Notes under the pieces: generated by a model | Database searches by the model: none | Seen by the model: only the letters and a program-made list of their open reading frames with translations | What the model was told of the DNA's origin: nothing | Position numbers and translations under genes: made by a program | Part shown: positions 36,141 to 46,724 of the stretch, in pieces | Position numbering within the stretch: position 1 is the stretch's first letter | Layout of the letters: every line of letters starts with the position of its first letter | Source of the DNA: Euphorbia lathyris | Taxonomy: Eukaryota > Streptophyta > Magnoliopsida > Malpighiales > Euphorbiaceae | Assembly: GCF_963576675.1 (NCBI RefSeq) | Contig: NC_088913.1 | Span: 18,178,001 to 18,242,000, forward strand | Direction: 5' to 3' | DNA: 64,000 bases

Positions 36141-37171
36141 GCTTGAATTAGCACAGATTCGAGCTAATGTCATCTAAATCAACATTGAATGTGCGGTTGA
36201 AATATGTGATCTTTTCTTTGCTTGGCCGATGAGTGTCAACTTCAACTGTGGCATCACAACTTGATTGAATAACATTCTCAATGTTCATAACTCGCGGTAG
36301 TTGTGCATCTATTGTTCGCGGTTCAAAATTAACATATAGCGGGATAACATCGTTTATATTCATTCGACAATACTATATAAAGCACTCTACATCACTTGAA
36401 TTAACAATCGAAACTACTATTCTAGAAACTTTGTTTGGACCATATGTAGTTTGCATGATCATACATACGTCAAATGATGATGAATCAACACATGCAGAAG
36501 TGTATACTCTCTTTTATAAAATTTTGAAGGTGATTTTTATTGAAAGCCTTAGCAAAATATCGATTCACCCCCTTCGTATGTCATGGCTTTTTCCTCTATG
36601 TTCCATTGACCGTTCCACATGATCACACACAATAAATGGTCATTGACATACTACTATTGTTATAAAAATAAACACATTGTCAAACAATATTAAAGACAAG
36701 AGGGAAAAGTCAAGAAATGTGTTTCGCAATTCACATAACTATAGAATAAATGATATAATCGTGAAGTCACAGTTCTTCATATTTATGCGAACTGCGGACT
36801 TTATTTCTTGATATTATGATCGGGTAAACACTTATAACCTACCAAATGGTAAAATTTTACTTAAAATACACAAAACTATCATATAAAAAGTAATTTTCGG
36901 ATGTAATTCAATAAAATACTTATATGAAGAGTTTGAAATTTGGATTGATGAATGAAGTTGAAGGATTGCAAAGGAAAAAAAGAAAGAAAGAAAGAAGATG
37001 ATAAAGAAGAAATGACTAAGTGATATATGTGAAAGGTATTTTGGGAAATTTCATATTAAAATAGTCTAGATATATAATGAATGGTGTAATGGGTCTAAAT
37101 ATATAAATAGACATATAAATTGACCCGATTTTGTAATTTACTCTTTTATAAATGGTAAAAGAATAATAATA
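36141..37171. other. Unassigned sequence with an old MITE end
   Basis: A 71-residue minus-strand frame at 36148-36363 (starting MNINDVIPLYVNFEP) has no family I can name. At about 37020-37150 the text matches the right end of the element at 32534-33364 (GTCTAAATATATAAATAGAC, GATTTTGTAATTTAC), so a truncated relative lies here. Confidence 0.35.
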
Positions 37172-37703
37172 GGCCTAATACATCAACAGCTCCCTGAACT
37201 TGTCCAAAATAGTAGATTGGTTCCTTGAACTTTGCATGTGTCTCACCGGCTCCCTAAACTTGTCTATAAAAGTAGATTAGCTCCTTGAATTTTGCAAGTG
37301 TCTCACCAACTCCCCAAACTTGCTTATTCTGTAACAATTAAATACAAAAACCATAATACTAACTCTCGATCCTCATCCATTCAATCTCTCAAACCTGCAA
37401 AACTAACTCTTATAATAGGTTGAAAGGTATGAGAAACGAAAAATTGCATCTTGAATAGATGTAGACATATTTTTAGAATTTAGGTTTAATAAATTTTTGT
37501 ATTTAGTTGTTATAGAATAAGCAAGTTTAGGGAATTGGTGAGACACTTGCAAAGTTCAGGGAGCTAATCTACTTTTATGGACAAGTTTATGGAGCTGGTG
37601 ATACGAAATAAGCAAGTTTAGAAAGCTAGTAAGACACTTGTAAAGTTCAGGAAGTCAATCTACTATTTTGAATAAATTTAAGGAGTTGGTAATATATTAG
37701 ACC
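37172..37703. mobile_element. Mutator-like MITE, complete
   Basis: TIRs GGCCTAATACATCAAC at the left and, on the other strand, GGTCTAATATATTACCAAC at the right. A perfect 9-bp duplication ATAATAATA lies at 37163-37171 and 37704-37712. Inside, CTCCCTGAACTTGTCC, CTCCTTGAATTTTGCAAGTG and their inverses form two arms. Non-coding, 532 bp, in the same family as the 32027 element. Confidence 0.8.
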
Positions 37704-37712
37704 ATAATAATA

Positions 37713-39426
37713 ATTTCATTGATAAGAGATGAAAGTCAAACGCTACATATTTAATGGTAAATCATTTATTATTTTTTTTTTTTCTTAAGATATTAATCAA
37801 TTCTCCTAGTAGTAATAAATTTCTTAAATTTTATTTTATTCAATAGTTTAATTTATCCTTTCATTTAAAATATTAATTTATCCTTATTTATTAGAGTAAA
37901 TTGTATCTAGCATGTTTTATACTTTGCTATTTCAACTATAATTTTATACTTGAAAATATTATTATTTTAAATATTAAAAACACATTTAAAACAACCTTAA
38001 ATGGTAAGAGTTTCAAATCGCTTAAACTAAATATCGAATTCGAATCTTAACATAAGTAGAAAGCTCTAATAAGAGAAAGTCCACTTAAAAGTGTTTGATA
38101 TTTGACTTTATCCCCTCTTTTATTTTACGTTTTGTTTTTTTAAATCTGCAGTGGTGTTATTATCTTTCTCTTACTATTCTATATCATAGACATAGAGTAG
38201 ATCAAAAGCTTTCCTATTCTAATAGAATTTAGAATCCAATTTGATTAGAAACTAAACATAAGATAAGTAAGCGGAAAAGAAAAAGATAAATGCGGGTGAA
38301 ACAAAGGATTCTAAGAGGTATTCTTTTTATTTTATTTGTCTTCTTAGTGTTCGACACAAGAAAATAAATTTTCCACATACCTTTCTTGTGTCAAAATTAT
38401 AATGATTCTTGATCCCATTCCTCAAAGTTACTATACTATTTTTATAGTTTGTTTTTTTTCCCTTTTTTTCTAAGTTTAACATAACTTACTTTTCAATTTG
38501 TATTCAATTTGTATACGTAATCAATAGAATTTATTACGTAAAGTAGTGCACAACAAAAAAAAAAGGGATTTTTTTTTTTTGAAATATTTGAAATATAAAA
38601 AAGGTAATATGTTTTGTCACTTTTACGAACCTTAAAAAAAAAAAAAATTAGTAAACTATATAAAAAAACAGAACATATTTTTTCTCTCATCTTATATATA
38701 TTTTAAAAATAGAACATATATTTTTTCTCACCTTTATTTCTCTCCTCTCCTCCTTCCCTTTTAGTTTATGTCGGCAATAGGATTGTACAATTGAATCCTA
38801 TAATTAGCATTGATTTGTGTAAAACAAAATCATTAATTATGTTTAACATTAAAAAATCTCCATTAACTATATAAGCATACATAAATCGTTAATATTTAGT
38901 ACACACAATGTCTTTTTATTACTATATAACAATTTAATTTTACTGTTTTTTTTTGTCACCTATAAAACTATTTAAACTTGTAGTTGTGTTCACACGAACT
39001 CTATATGTTTTTATAAATTAATGTTTCATAATTTATAAATTTTATTTAGAATCCCCTAATTTGTAAGGCCGGTTCTGCATATTAGTAAGAAAACTTAAGT
39101 TAAATCAAATATTTTTATTTTAATATTAAGTTTTTTTAATTCGTATTTTCATTTTAAAATATTTTAAATAATATTTTATTAAAATAAAAAAGAAGAGAAT
39201 AAAATAAATATATAAAAATGCATTTTCAATATTTAAATTTTTTAATAATAAAATTAAGAAAATGTAAAGAGCATTAAAATGTATTTATAATTTTTTTTGA
39301 AGACATTATCATATTTTATTTTTAATAATATGAATGAGGGCTTAGTGTATTATTAAAAAGTATATTTAATTAGTATGTAGCACATGCATTTTAAATTTTA
39401 AATTAAGATGTCAAAATCTCAATTGT
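37713..39426. other. AT-rich region upstream of BCAT
   Basis: No gene is recognised. Homopolymer and AT-rich runs dominate. The last few hundred bases, before the TATA box at 39427, are the likely promoter-proximal region of BCAT. Confidence 0.4.
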
Positions 39427-39434
39427 TATATAAA
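39427..39434 (+). promoter_or_regulatory. TATA box of the BCAT gene
   Basis: TATATAAA lies about 30 bp before a plausible transcription start around 39457-39465, with a pyrimidine-containing CATATCATAAGAC context. The leader then runs to a splice donor at 39514. Confidence 0.6.
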
Positions 39435-39459
39435 GCAATGCTCAGAGCACAGTTTTCAA

Positions 39460-39628
39460 CATATCATAAGACTATAATTCTCATTTCCATTAATCTCATA
39501 CCAAAACCATCAGGTAATTTACATTTCTTAATCATTTTATTTATTTATTTTTTATAATTTTTCTCTTCCAGTTTCTGATTCTGATCATTATGATCTCATA
39601 CTTATTTTTATTTTTTTACAGTATAAAA
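39460..39628 (+). other. BCAT 5'UTR with an intron at 39514-39621
   Basis: A non-coding first exon (start about 39460) ends CAG at 39513, followed by GTAATT. A T-rich tract ends TTTTTTTACAG at 39621, leaving a seven-base leader before the ATG at 39629. Leader introns are common in plant housekeeping genes. The exact transcription start is inferred from the TATA box. Confidence 0.55.
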
Positions 39629-42600
39629 ATGGAGAAAATCATGGAAAGGTAACTCATGTGATTATTACCCACAAAAAGAATTATTAGTGTTAGAATTTGC
39701 TTAAATTTTGATTAATTAAAGTAATTATTGTAAACTATGAATGAACTAATTGAAAATATTTTTTTAATAAATAGTTAACCTCTAATAATAACTTTGTTGT
39801 AATTTAATGAAGTGGAGAAAACCGTAATTCTTACAATTGGGATAGACTTCGGACCGAATATAATCCAATGGCGACGGATTACATGTACGTAATGACTTGT
39901 TCACGAGAAGATACATTCAAGCATTCGCAAGGAAATCTTACTCCTTATGGAAACATTCAGATTAGTCCTTTTGCTGGAATTCTAAATTATGGCCAGGTAA
40001 CATCCTATTCCTATTTTATGACATATCTAATATTTGCGGCAGAAAATACTGACAGAATTTTTTGTCGCAAAAAAGGGACTATTTGAAGGGTTAAAGGCGT
40101 ACAGAGGAGAAGATAATCAGATTCGGCTATTTCGGCCAGAGTTGAATGCGCTACGCATGCAAAGGGGTGCGGAAAGGCTGTGCATGCCTGCACCATCTGT
40201 TGATCAATTTGTTGAGGCTGTCAAGCAAACTGCCTTAGCCAACAAGCGATGGGTATCGTGTCTCAAATTTTACTTTTTACTGTTCGAAATAAAATTTTAT
40301 AATTTTTTTTCTAGCTTAAAAAAATTTGCTTTCAAACGTTAAAAATATAATCCAAACGCACATGAAATGAATAAGTTCTATTAACTAAGTTTTATATACG
40401 TCCAAAGCTTACATTTTTAGGTCAAATAGTGTTTGATGTGATCAAAATTAAAAAGATCAGAGACTTAATATGTTAAAATAAAAAACGTTCTCAATCTACT
40501 ACAACAAATTGATCAAAGACTTCAAGATGCTTTATGCCAAAATCAAATTGGTCCAAAGAATAGACGAATGTAACATGCATGTAATTTTAAGGAAAAAAAA
40601 TATCGCCATTGCCAGGGATCGAACCCGGGTCACCCGCGTGACAGACGGGAATACTTACCACTATACTACAACGACTTGATCCATAACTTGCATATTTACC
40701 ACTTCATTACCTACAAATTATAAATGCAGTTAAAATCACATTACCATTTATATATAGTCATTATTGTTAGAAGAACTTCTATTATACCTCGTGAGTAATA
40801 CACTTTATCCATTAATGAAGCGATGCATATCACTTTTCGGAGAATGATTGGTGTTAAAAAATGAATATGTACAAATTGTATTATCCTAATCCTTTGAAGA
40901 GAGAAATAACCAATAGAGATCCTCAGATATAATATGTATCAAGTGATAATCTATTTATCTAGATGGGAAGGGTGATATATTGAATTTAAAACACTTCATA
41001 GATCCGGATATCCGCTCGGTCCTTTCAAGCATGTCTAATGAATTGGGTTTCAACAAGAAAATTTGACCATTGACGGGTTTGAGATTTATAAAAATAGAAC
41101 GCACCGACCAGTCTAGCTCGCCCTATTAATACTAATTATTAAATTTATATGTTCATATATTTAATATTTATTTTAAGTTAAAAAAAAGTTAAATTTTAAT
41201 CTTTATTATTAAAAATATAAAGAAATTATGTGGGCTTAATCGGTTGGACTTGAGATATGATTTTGAAACTTAATTCCAACCCGGGCCACTTTATTAATAT
41301 TAACTATTAAATTTATATATTCATATAATTAATATTTATTTTAACTATAAATTTTAATTTTTATTATTAAGAAACCACAGTATTTTTCACGTGGACTCTG
41401 ATGGCCATGTGAATTTGGTAATTCACCGTTAGATGTAGGCTGATTAAATCTAAGCCTTAGGATGCTTTGAATCTTCACCTCAGAATTTTAATCAGTCTAC
41501 ATCTAACGGTGAATGACCAAATTCACCGTGGTTATTAGGTCCATGTGAATACTACTGAAAGAAACCATATGTTTTTTTTATGGTGGGTTTAATCATGTCA
41601 GACTCGAGATTTAATTTTTAAACGCAAATCTAACTCGATCCAAGTCCGTATAAATTAGCAACAAATTAGACTGGGTTTAGAATGAACATTTTTTTTTACA
41701 AAAGCCCGTTGGGCCAGGCCCAGCCTAACTCATAATGATGTTTAATTTTCGAAAACCTGAGAGATTTGGACTTTGAATTTGACGCAGGTACCACCTGCAG
41801 GGAAGGGAACACTGTACCTAAGGCCTTTGCTAATGGGAAGTGGGCCAACTTTGGGCCCAGGCCCAGCACCAGAGTATACTTTCCTTATATATGCTTGCCC
41901 TGTTGGAACTTATATCAAGGTTTCTGATTTTTCTTTCTTATTCTCATTATAAATGTAAATGCATAAAAATAAATGATTTTTTTCTTTTAAATTTTCCTAT
42001 TTATTTAAATTAATTGAATAAAAAATAAAAAATATTTTGTATTTCTAAATAATTCTAATAAATTGTTTTTATTTATTTAACAGGGTGCCCTAAATTATGT
42101 TGTTGATGAAAAAGTTCACAGGGCCATGCGAGGTGGGACTGGAAACGTGAAATCCATCAGTAACTATTCACCGGCAAGCAATTTTTTCTTTTACTTTTAC
42201 CGTCATAGATAGCTAATTTTATTAATATAAACCTGTTTGGTTTATCTGTTGTTTTCTGTTTGCCATTATAACTGTTGAAAAACCGCGCAGGTTTTCAAAT
42301 CAAGCAGTGAAGCAAAGGGCAAAGGTTTCTCAGATGCCTTGTTCCTTGATGCTGATACTGGCAAATTTATTGAGGAAGGTTCTACTTGTAATATTTTTGT
42401 TGCTAAGGTAATATAATATTATATATATAACAATAATTACAAAATTAAAAAATTTAATTTTAATTTTTTTTCTTGTTTAAATAAAATGTTATTTTGCAGG
42501 GAAATTTAATATCAACACCACCATTAAATGGAAATATACTTCCAGGAAATACCAGGAAAAGCATTATTGAAATTGCTACAGATAATGGATACCAAGTACT

Positions 42601-43132
42601 TAATTCATTTTTCATAAATTAATATTATCTTATTTATTTATTTATTTATGTAAAATATTATTGAATTTAGAAATAATTTTTGAATCAGGTAGAGGAACGT
42701 CCAATTACAGTAGAGGAATTATTGGATGCTGATGAAGCTTTCTGCACAGGAACTGCAATTGTTGTTACACCTATTAGCAGCGTCACCTATCGCGGAAATA
42801 GGTATAAATTTTCGGGTGTTGAAACTAATTTCCACGTAGAAATTAGTGCAATTTTAAAATTTACGTTTAGTGCAATTTCAAATCTAATTGCAAAACCAAT
42901 TTTTTATCTATTAGGTTTGAAATTACACTAACCGATAAACGTTAATCCTGAAACTACACTATTTTCTACGTGATTAACTATAGAACTAAATTTATTTTTA
43001 ATTTATTTCAGGGTTGAGTATACAACAAAAGCAGAAGGGGCAACAATATTCAAGAAATTGAGTGAAATTTTAATAGGAATTCAAAGTGGAGTTATTGAGG
43101 ACAAGAAGGGATGGACCATCAAGATTGCTTGA
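39629..43132 (+). CDS. BCAT: Branched-chain amino acid aminotransferase, probably cytosolic; nine coding exons
   Basis: Pyridoxal-phosphate enzyme of fold type IV that interconverts Leu, Ile and Val with their 2-oxo acids, using glutamate/2-oxoglutarate. Exons: 39629-39648, 39813-39996, 40076-40252, 41788-41919, 42084-42173, 42291-42407, 42500-42595, 42689-42801, 43012-43132. All join in frame to 349 residues ending TGA. Family blocks in order: [78 protein letters not shown] with the predicted PLP lysine K194, EEGSTCNIF (E230 region, PLP ring contact), [12 protein letters not shown]. The protein starts [16 protein letters not shown] with no transit peptide, unlike plastid or mitochondrial isoforms, so cytosolic location is inferred. 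Intron 5 has a GC donor. Intron 3 (1535 bp) contains a tRNA-Asp gene and a MITE. Confidence 0.92.
40593..40600 (-). terminator. RNA polymerase III terminator of the tRNA-Asp gene
   Basis: On the minus strand a run of eight T follows the tRNA 3' end after the three bases ATA. This is a standard Pol III stop. Confidence 0.7.
40604..40675 (-). tRNA. tRNA-Asp (anticodon GTC)
   Basis: The 72-nt minus-strand sequence begins GTCGTTGTAGTATAGTGGTA and folds into a full cloverleaf: 7-bp acceptor stem (GTCGTTG with CAATGGC), D arm, anticodon loop CTGTCAC with GTC at 40640-40642, T loop TTCGATC, discriminator G, no intron. Box A (TAGTATAGTGG) and box B (GGTTCGATCC) are intact. CAA lies directly upstream, as in plant tRNA genes, and a T8 terminator follows. 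Compared with the common plant tRNA-Asp as I remember it, three C-to-T changes turn G-C pairs into G-U wobbles in the acceptor, anticodon and T stems. It lies antisense inside BCAT intron 3. Probably functional, but the wobbles leave some doubt. Confidence 0.92.
41378..41557. mobile_element. Mutator-like MITE in BCAT intron 3
   Basis: A near-perfect hairpin. The left arm CAGTATTTTTCACGTGGAC with AATTCACCGTTAGATGTAG is matched by the right arm, whose complement reads CAGTAGTATTCACATGGAC with CATTCACCGTTAGATGTAG. Arms are about 85 bp with a short loop. A 9-bp duplication AAGAAACCA lies at 41369-41377 and 41559-41567. Length is 180 bp. It lies wholly in the intron and touches no splice site. Confidence 0.75.
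42174..42290 (+). other. BCAT intron 5 with GC-AG splice sites
   Basis: The reading frame and family alignment place the junction after TATTCACCG, where the intron begins GCAAGC instead of GT. It ends CCGCGCAG before GTTTTCAAATCAAGC. No GT nearby keeps the frame. GC donors are a known minor class in plants; here the exon end is CCG rather than the usual AG, which makes it a weak donor. Confidence 0.7.
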
Positions 43133-43182
43133 TTTTTCCTTTTTTTTTTTATCTCCTAAAAGTTCATATTTAATGGACTTAT

Positions 43183-43188
43183 AATAAA
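43183..43188 (+). terminator. Poly(A) signal of BCAT
   Basis: AATAAA lies 51 bp after the stop codon in a T/A-rich 3'UTR. Cleavage is likely 15-30 bp further on. Confidence 0.6.
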
Positions 43189-43390
43189 AAAAATTGAATC
43201 AATTTGGACTATGTTCCAAAAAAAAAAAAAATTTGTTGCTCAGTTGCTTGATAATTACTGAAATTATGGGCCTCAGTTACTCTGGGCCTGACCTTATCCT
43301 ATTAATAAATAAAATATTAAATAATTATTTATTATTATCTCGAATTTTAATTACATGTTTGTTTTATTTTGATGTTTAATCTTGATAGTA

Positions 43391-43892
43391 GGATAATTAG
43401 TATCGACAAAAGTTTTGACAATATTCCTAAAAAGTCACAAAAGTTGAATTTGTCCTAACAAAATCACTTAAGTTTGTTTTTATCTCAATAAAGTCACTTT
43501 AGACATTTTTCAATCATTTTTTCCATCGGAGTTAATTACGTGACATCTAATTACATGTCTCAACGACATGTGACATAATAAAAAACATTTAACCACAAAT
43601 TAACCTAAATTAATAAGGATTATCAATTAAATATTTAACCACAAATTTACCTACGTGACATATCGATTATCAATTAAAATGTGTAGTTACATTTTTTTAA
43701 TATGTCATGTGGTGTTAGACGTGAAGTTGAGATGCCACGTGATAATTTCGGCGAAACAATGACTCAAAAACATTTAAAGTGGCTTTATTGGGACAAAAAC
43801 AAACTTAAGTGATTTTATTGACACAAATTAAACTTTTATGACCTTTTGGAGACAATGGCGAAACTTTTATGACCACCGATGCTAATTACCCC
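43391..43892. mobile_element. Mutator-like MITE downstream of BCAT
   Basis: Inverted ends GGATAATTAGTATCG and, from the other strand, GGGGTAATTAGCATCGGTGG. The arms carry ACAAAATCACTTAAGTTTG and its inverse CAAACTTAAGTGATTTTAT. Flanks TGATAGTA and TAATAGTA form an imperfect duplication. Non-coding, about 502 bp. Confidence 0.65.
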
Positions 43893-44417
43893 TAATAGTA
43901 TTTATCGAATTTGTTCACTAACCAAACACAATGAACATGAATATATTTTTCTTTTACATTTTAATTCGTGTTTTGTTTCCAATCGTGTAGATTCATATTA
44001 AATTAACAGTACGACAAATAACATTTTGTATATAAGTCATAAGCGGTCTCTAACAAAACTATCACGACCCATCCCACGGACCGTGACCGGCGCTAGGGAA
44101 CGGGTAAGCTGAAGCTACCGGAACCCGTAGCAAGCCTTAATATAACCTTATCAATAGTCTCAACATAATTTAATATTAAAACATTCCATAATAAACACAC
44201 ACATAATCCTCAAACTGGTACTGCGGTCTAGAATATAAATTTTTTAACATAATTTTTAAATAGCCGTACATAGTGAGATAGATGTGCTGCCTGAAAAAAG
44301 AAATTAGGCTGCAACAGACTTCTAGTCACCTGAAAAATTAAAGGAGTCAAACCTCCCGTAGTGAATTAATTATATGCAATGCATGAGTAATTTAACATTG
44401 ATGCCACACATAATAAT

Positions 44418-44421
<4 letters not shown>

Positions 44422-44482
<61 letters not shown>
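44422..44482. repeat. (AT)n microsatellite in LTR D
   Basis: About 30 AT units after a short (TAA)n run. Confidence 0.9.
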
Positions 44483-44487
<5 letters not shown>

Positions 44488-44627
44488 AATAGTCACACAA
44501 TATGCTTTTCACAAAATCATTTAATAAGTAAATAGATAGGTGGTTTAATACGTGTGTTGGACCCTAAACCTCAATACCCCATCTAATAATCCACCAAATA
44601 TCACCATATCACTTTTATCCAATAACT

Positions 44628-44765
44628 GGGGGACCGAGAATAACTCAACCGACCACACGCCCAGTTAGCTGGAGGACCGAGAATAACTCAACCGATTCCG
44701 TACCCAGCCTCACTTAAATCCAAAATCCACAAATCACATAGCCCGAGAATATCTCAACCGAGCTT
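44628..44765. repeat. Three short subrepeats in LTR D
   Basis: GACCGAGAATAACTCAACCGA (written in two parts: GACCGAGAATAA, CTCAACCGA) occurs near 44632 and 44676, and a variant CCCGAGAATATCTCAACCGA near 44742. Spacing is 45-65 bp. Confidence 0.75.
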
Positions 44766-46420
44766 ATCCATATATCACAACATTCGTATCATCAATATCC
44801 AATAACCCGATAGTACCTGTGCGCACAAGGTCCTGATGCCGCTCACCAGGAAGCATGTCCATAACACGTATTTATCCACCAATAATCACGTATAAATTAT
44901 TATAAATAATAATAATACACTTTTATAAGTGAAAATAATACTTTACTAGAAATGTCATGAAATAATTTATTATGAATGCAAATGCTAAATTAAAAATACA
45001 TAACATATAATTAACTCACAAATTGCTCCTAGCCGACTGTCCTAATTTTCAGGTACTGCTGCTCCTCCTACCAGTTGAGTATCTAAAAGAGATAATATTA
45101 TTTTTAGAATTTATATACGTTTAGGGAAATATTAAAATTTATTTTGTCTCGTTTTACAGACTGTCTACCGAAAATTCGGCAGAGTCTCCCCTATAAAACG
45201 AACATCCTCCTAGTAATAACTAGGGTCAATCCTGCAATAAAATACACTTCTATATTCAAAATATCCAAAGTCCAAACCGGTACTCCATAGACTGCAATTA
45301 TCAACCCGGTTGGACATCAATCATCCGACAGTTCCATAACTGTCAGTAATTCCAATACTTTACTTCCAAAATTACTCATAATCAAATAACATATAAACAT
45401 ATATACTTATAATTCATTTTCATAATACCTATATCAACCAAATTAACTAACCAATAATCTTAAGAGCATAATTAATTAATTATGCTTAGTCCAATCTCCC
45501 TTCAACCTTTATTTTTAAAATTATATATTCTGAAATTTATTTAAATGAGGATCCAACAATTATTTTTAACCCAACTTAATTATTTTCCTTAATTTCACCT
45601 GACTATATACTTTCGCAATTTATAGAGACTAAACGGTAAGGAATTTGGTCAACTCCAAGAATTAATGTTGCTCCAAATAACATTTAGAACATTCTGAAGT
45701 AAACCAACTATTTATTCTGTACTTATTTCGTATGTCACCGGAAAATATCACCGGTGTTCTGGATCCACCTATCGGAAAAGTTAAAGTTAATTGTTTTGCG
45801 AAATTAATTATACCAATTTGTTCCTTATGATTCCAGGAGTCTAGAATCAATGTCAAAACACCCAAAATCGACCGGAAAATTAAACTTTGGTTAGATTTCT
45901 TACTTTTTCCGGTGTAGCTCCGATTACCCCTCAAAACTCCTTGCATGCATCAAAATCTAGCATACCTATAGGTAAATCGACCCCCTGAGTCCATTTTTGG
46001 TGTTAGAATTGCAAAATAATGAACATAGGACCAAGAAATAGAGAGAATAGGAAAAGTGACGAATTTTCTCTCTCTAACCGATTTTTGAAAACTGAAAATC
46101 TCACCTTAAAACTTACATGCACTTGTAGCTGGAGTTGAGAGCTTCGTTTCGGTATAAAGAACGTCAAAAACGGTGAAGAAATGAGGAAGAATAAGGTAGA
46201 AGAAGATTGAGAAATGGAAATGTGTTTTGAAGGGAGGAATGGTGAAGATGATCTGCTCAATTTATTTTCAAAAGAATTGTAAAATTTATGTACTAGTCCC
46301 TATATTGTTAATATCTTTTAAAAATTTCTCAAAAGTAATTATATTTTAACCTTAACTCCTTCTAACTAATTCATTTTAGCAATTAGCTTAATTATATATA
46401 AATTGGGGTATTATAAAAAC

Positions 46421-46724
46421 ATTCGGACTATCCAATTTATATGAAGAAAATAAATCTAATATAACTTATTTCATAATTTATGTCATGATCTATTTGTTTT
46501 TTGATATCTAGATTGAACATAAGCATGCTCATTGTCACACTTATATCATTCAATCATATAATTTCTTTATCTTTAAGTATACCGTAAAACAAATCAACTC
46601 ATACTTCTACCATTTATTTGAGCACGTCCATGCATTTCTCCTTTTCACTTATTGAGGGGACGAATGATATCGCTCTCTTTTATTGAGAAGAAAAATCTCA
46701 TATTTGTCACTCATCTTCCTCTTC
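46421..46724. other. Unassigned AT-rich sequence
   Basis: This may belong to the same host element as 47719-48050. No gene is seen. Confidence 0.3.

Larger units (their letters stand above)
44060..46415. mobile_element. Solo LTR D with TA...TA ends
   Basis: Starts TATCACGACCCATCCCACGG and ends TTGGGGTATTATA. It is flanked by a perfect 5-bp duplication AAAAC at 44055-44059 and 46416-46420. Contains the plant-LTR-like phrase GAAAATTCGGCAGAGTCTCC near 45172. No protein domains in 2356 bp. Its termini differ from TG...CA at one base each. Confidence 0.7.

Noticed and set aside
36148..36363. Calling the MNINDVIPLYVNFEP ORF a MULE transposase N-terminus
   Set aside because: The resemblance was only an impression of the first residues; no catalytic or zinc-finger block follows nearby.
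40034..40342. Taking the 102-residue frame as a single BCAT exon
   Set aside because: Its first 14 and last 30 codons are intron sequence; the family alignment and AG/GT sites limit the exon to 40076-40252.
42680..42931. Extended BCAT frame through 42931
   Set aside because: The donor at 42802 and the continuation [10 protein letters not shown] at 43012 match the family; the rest of the frame is intron 8.
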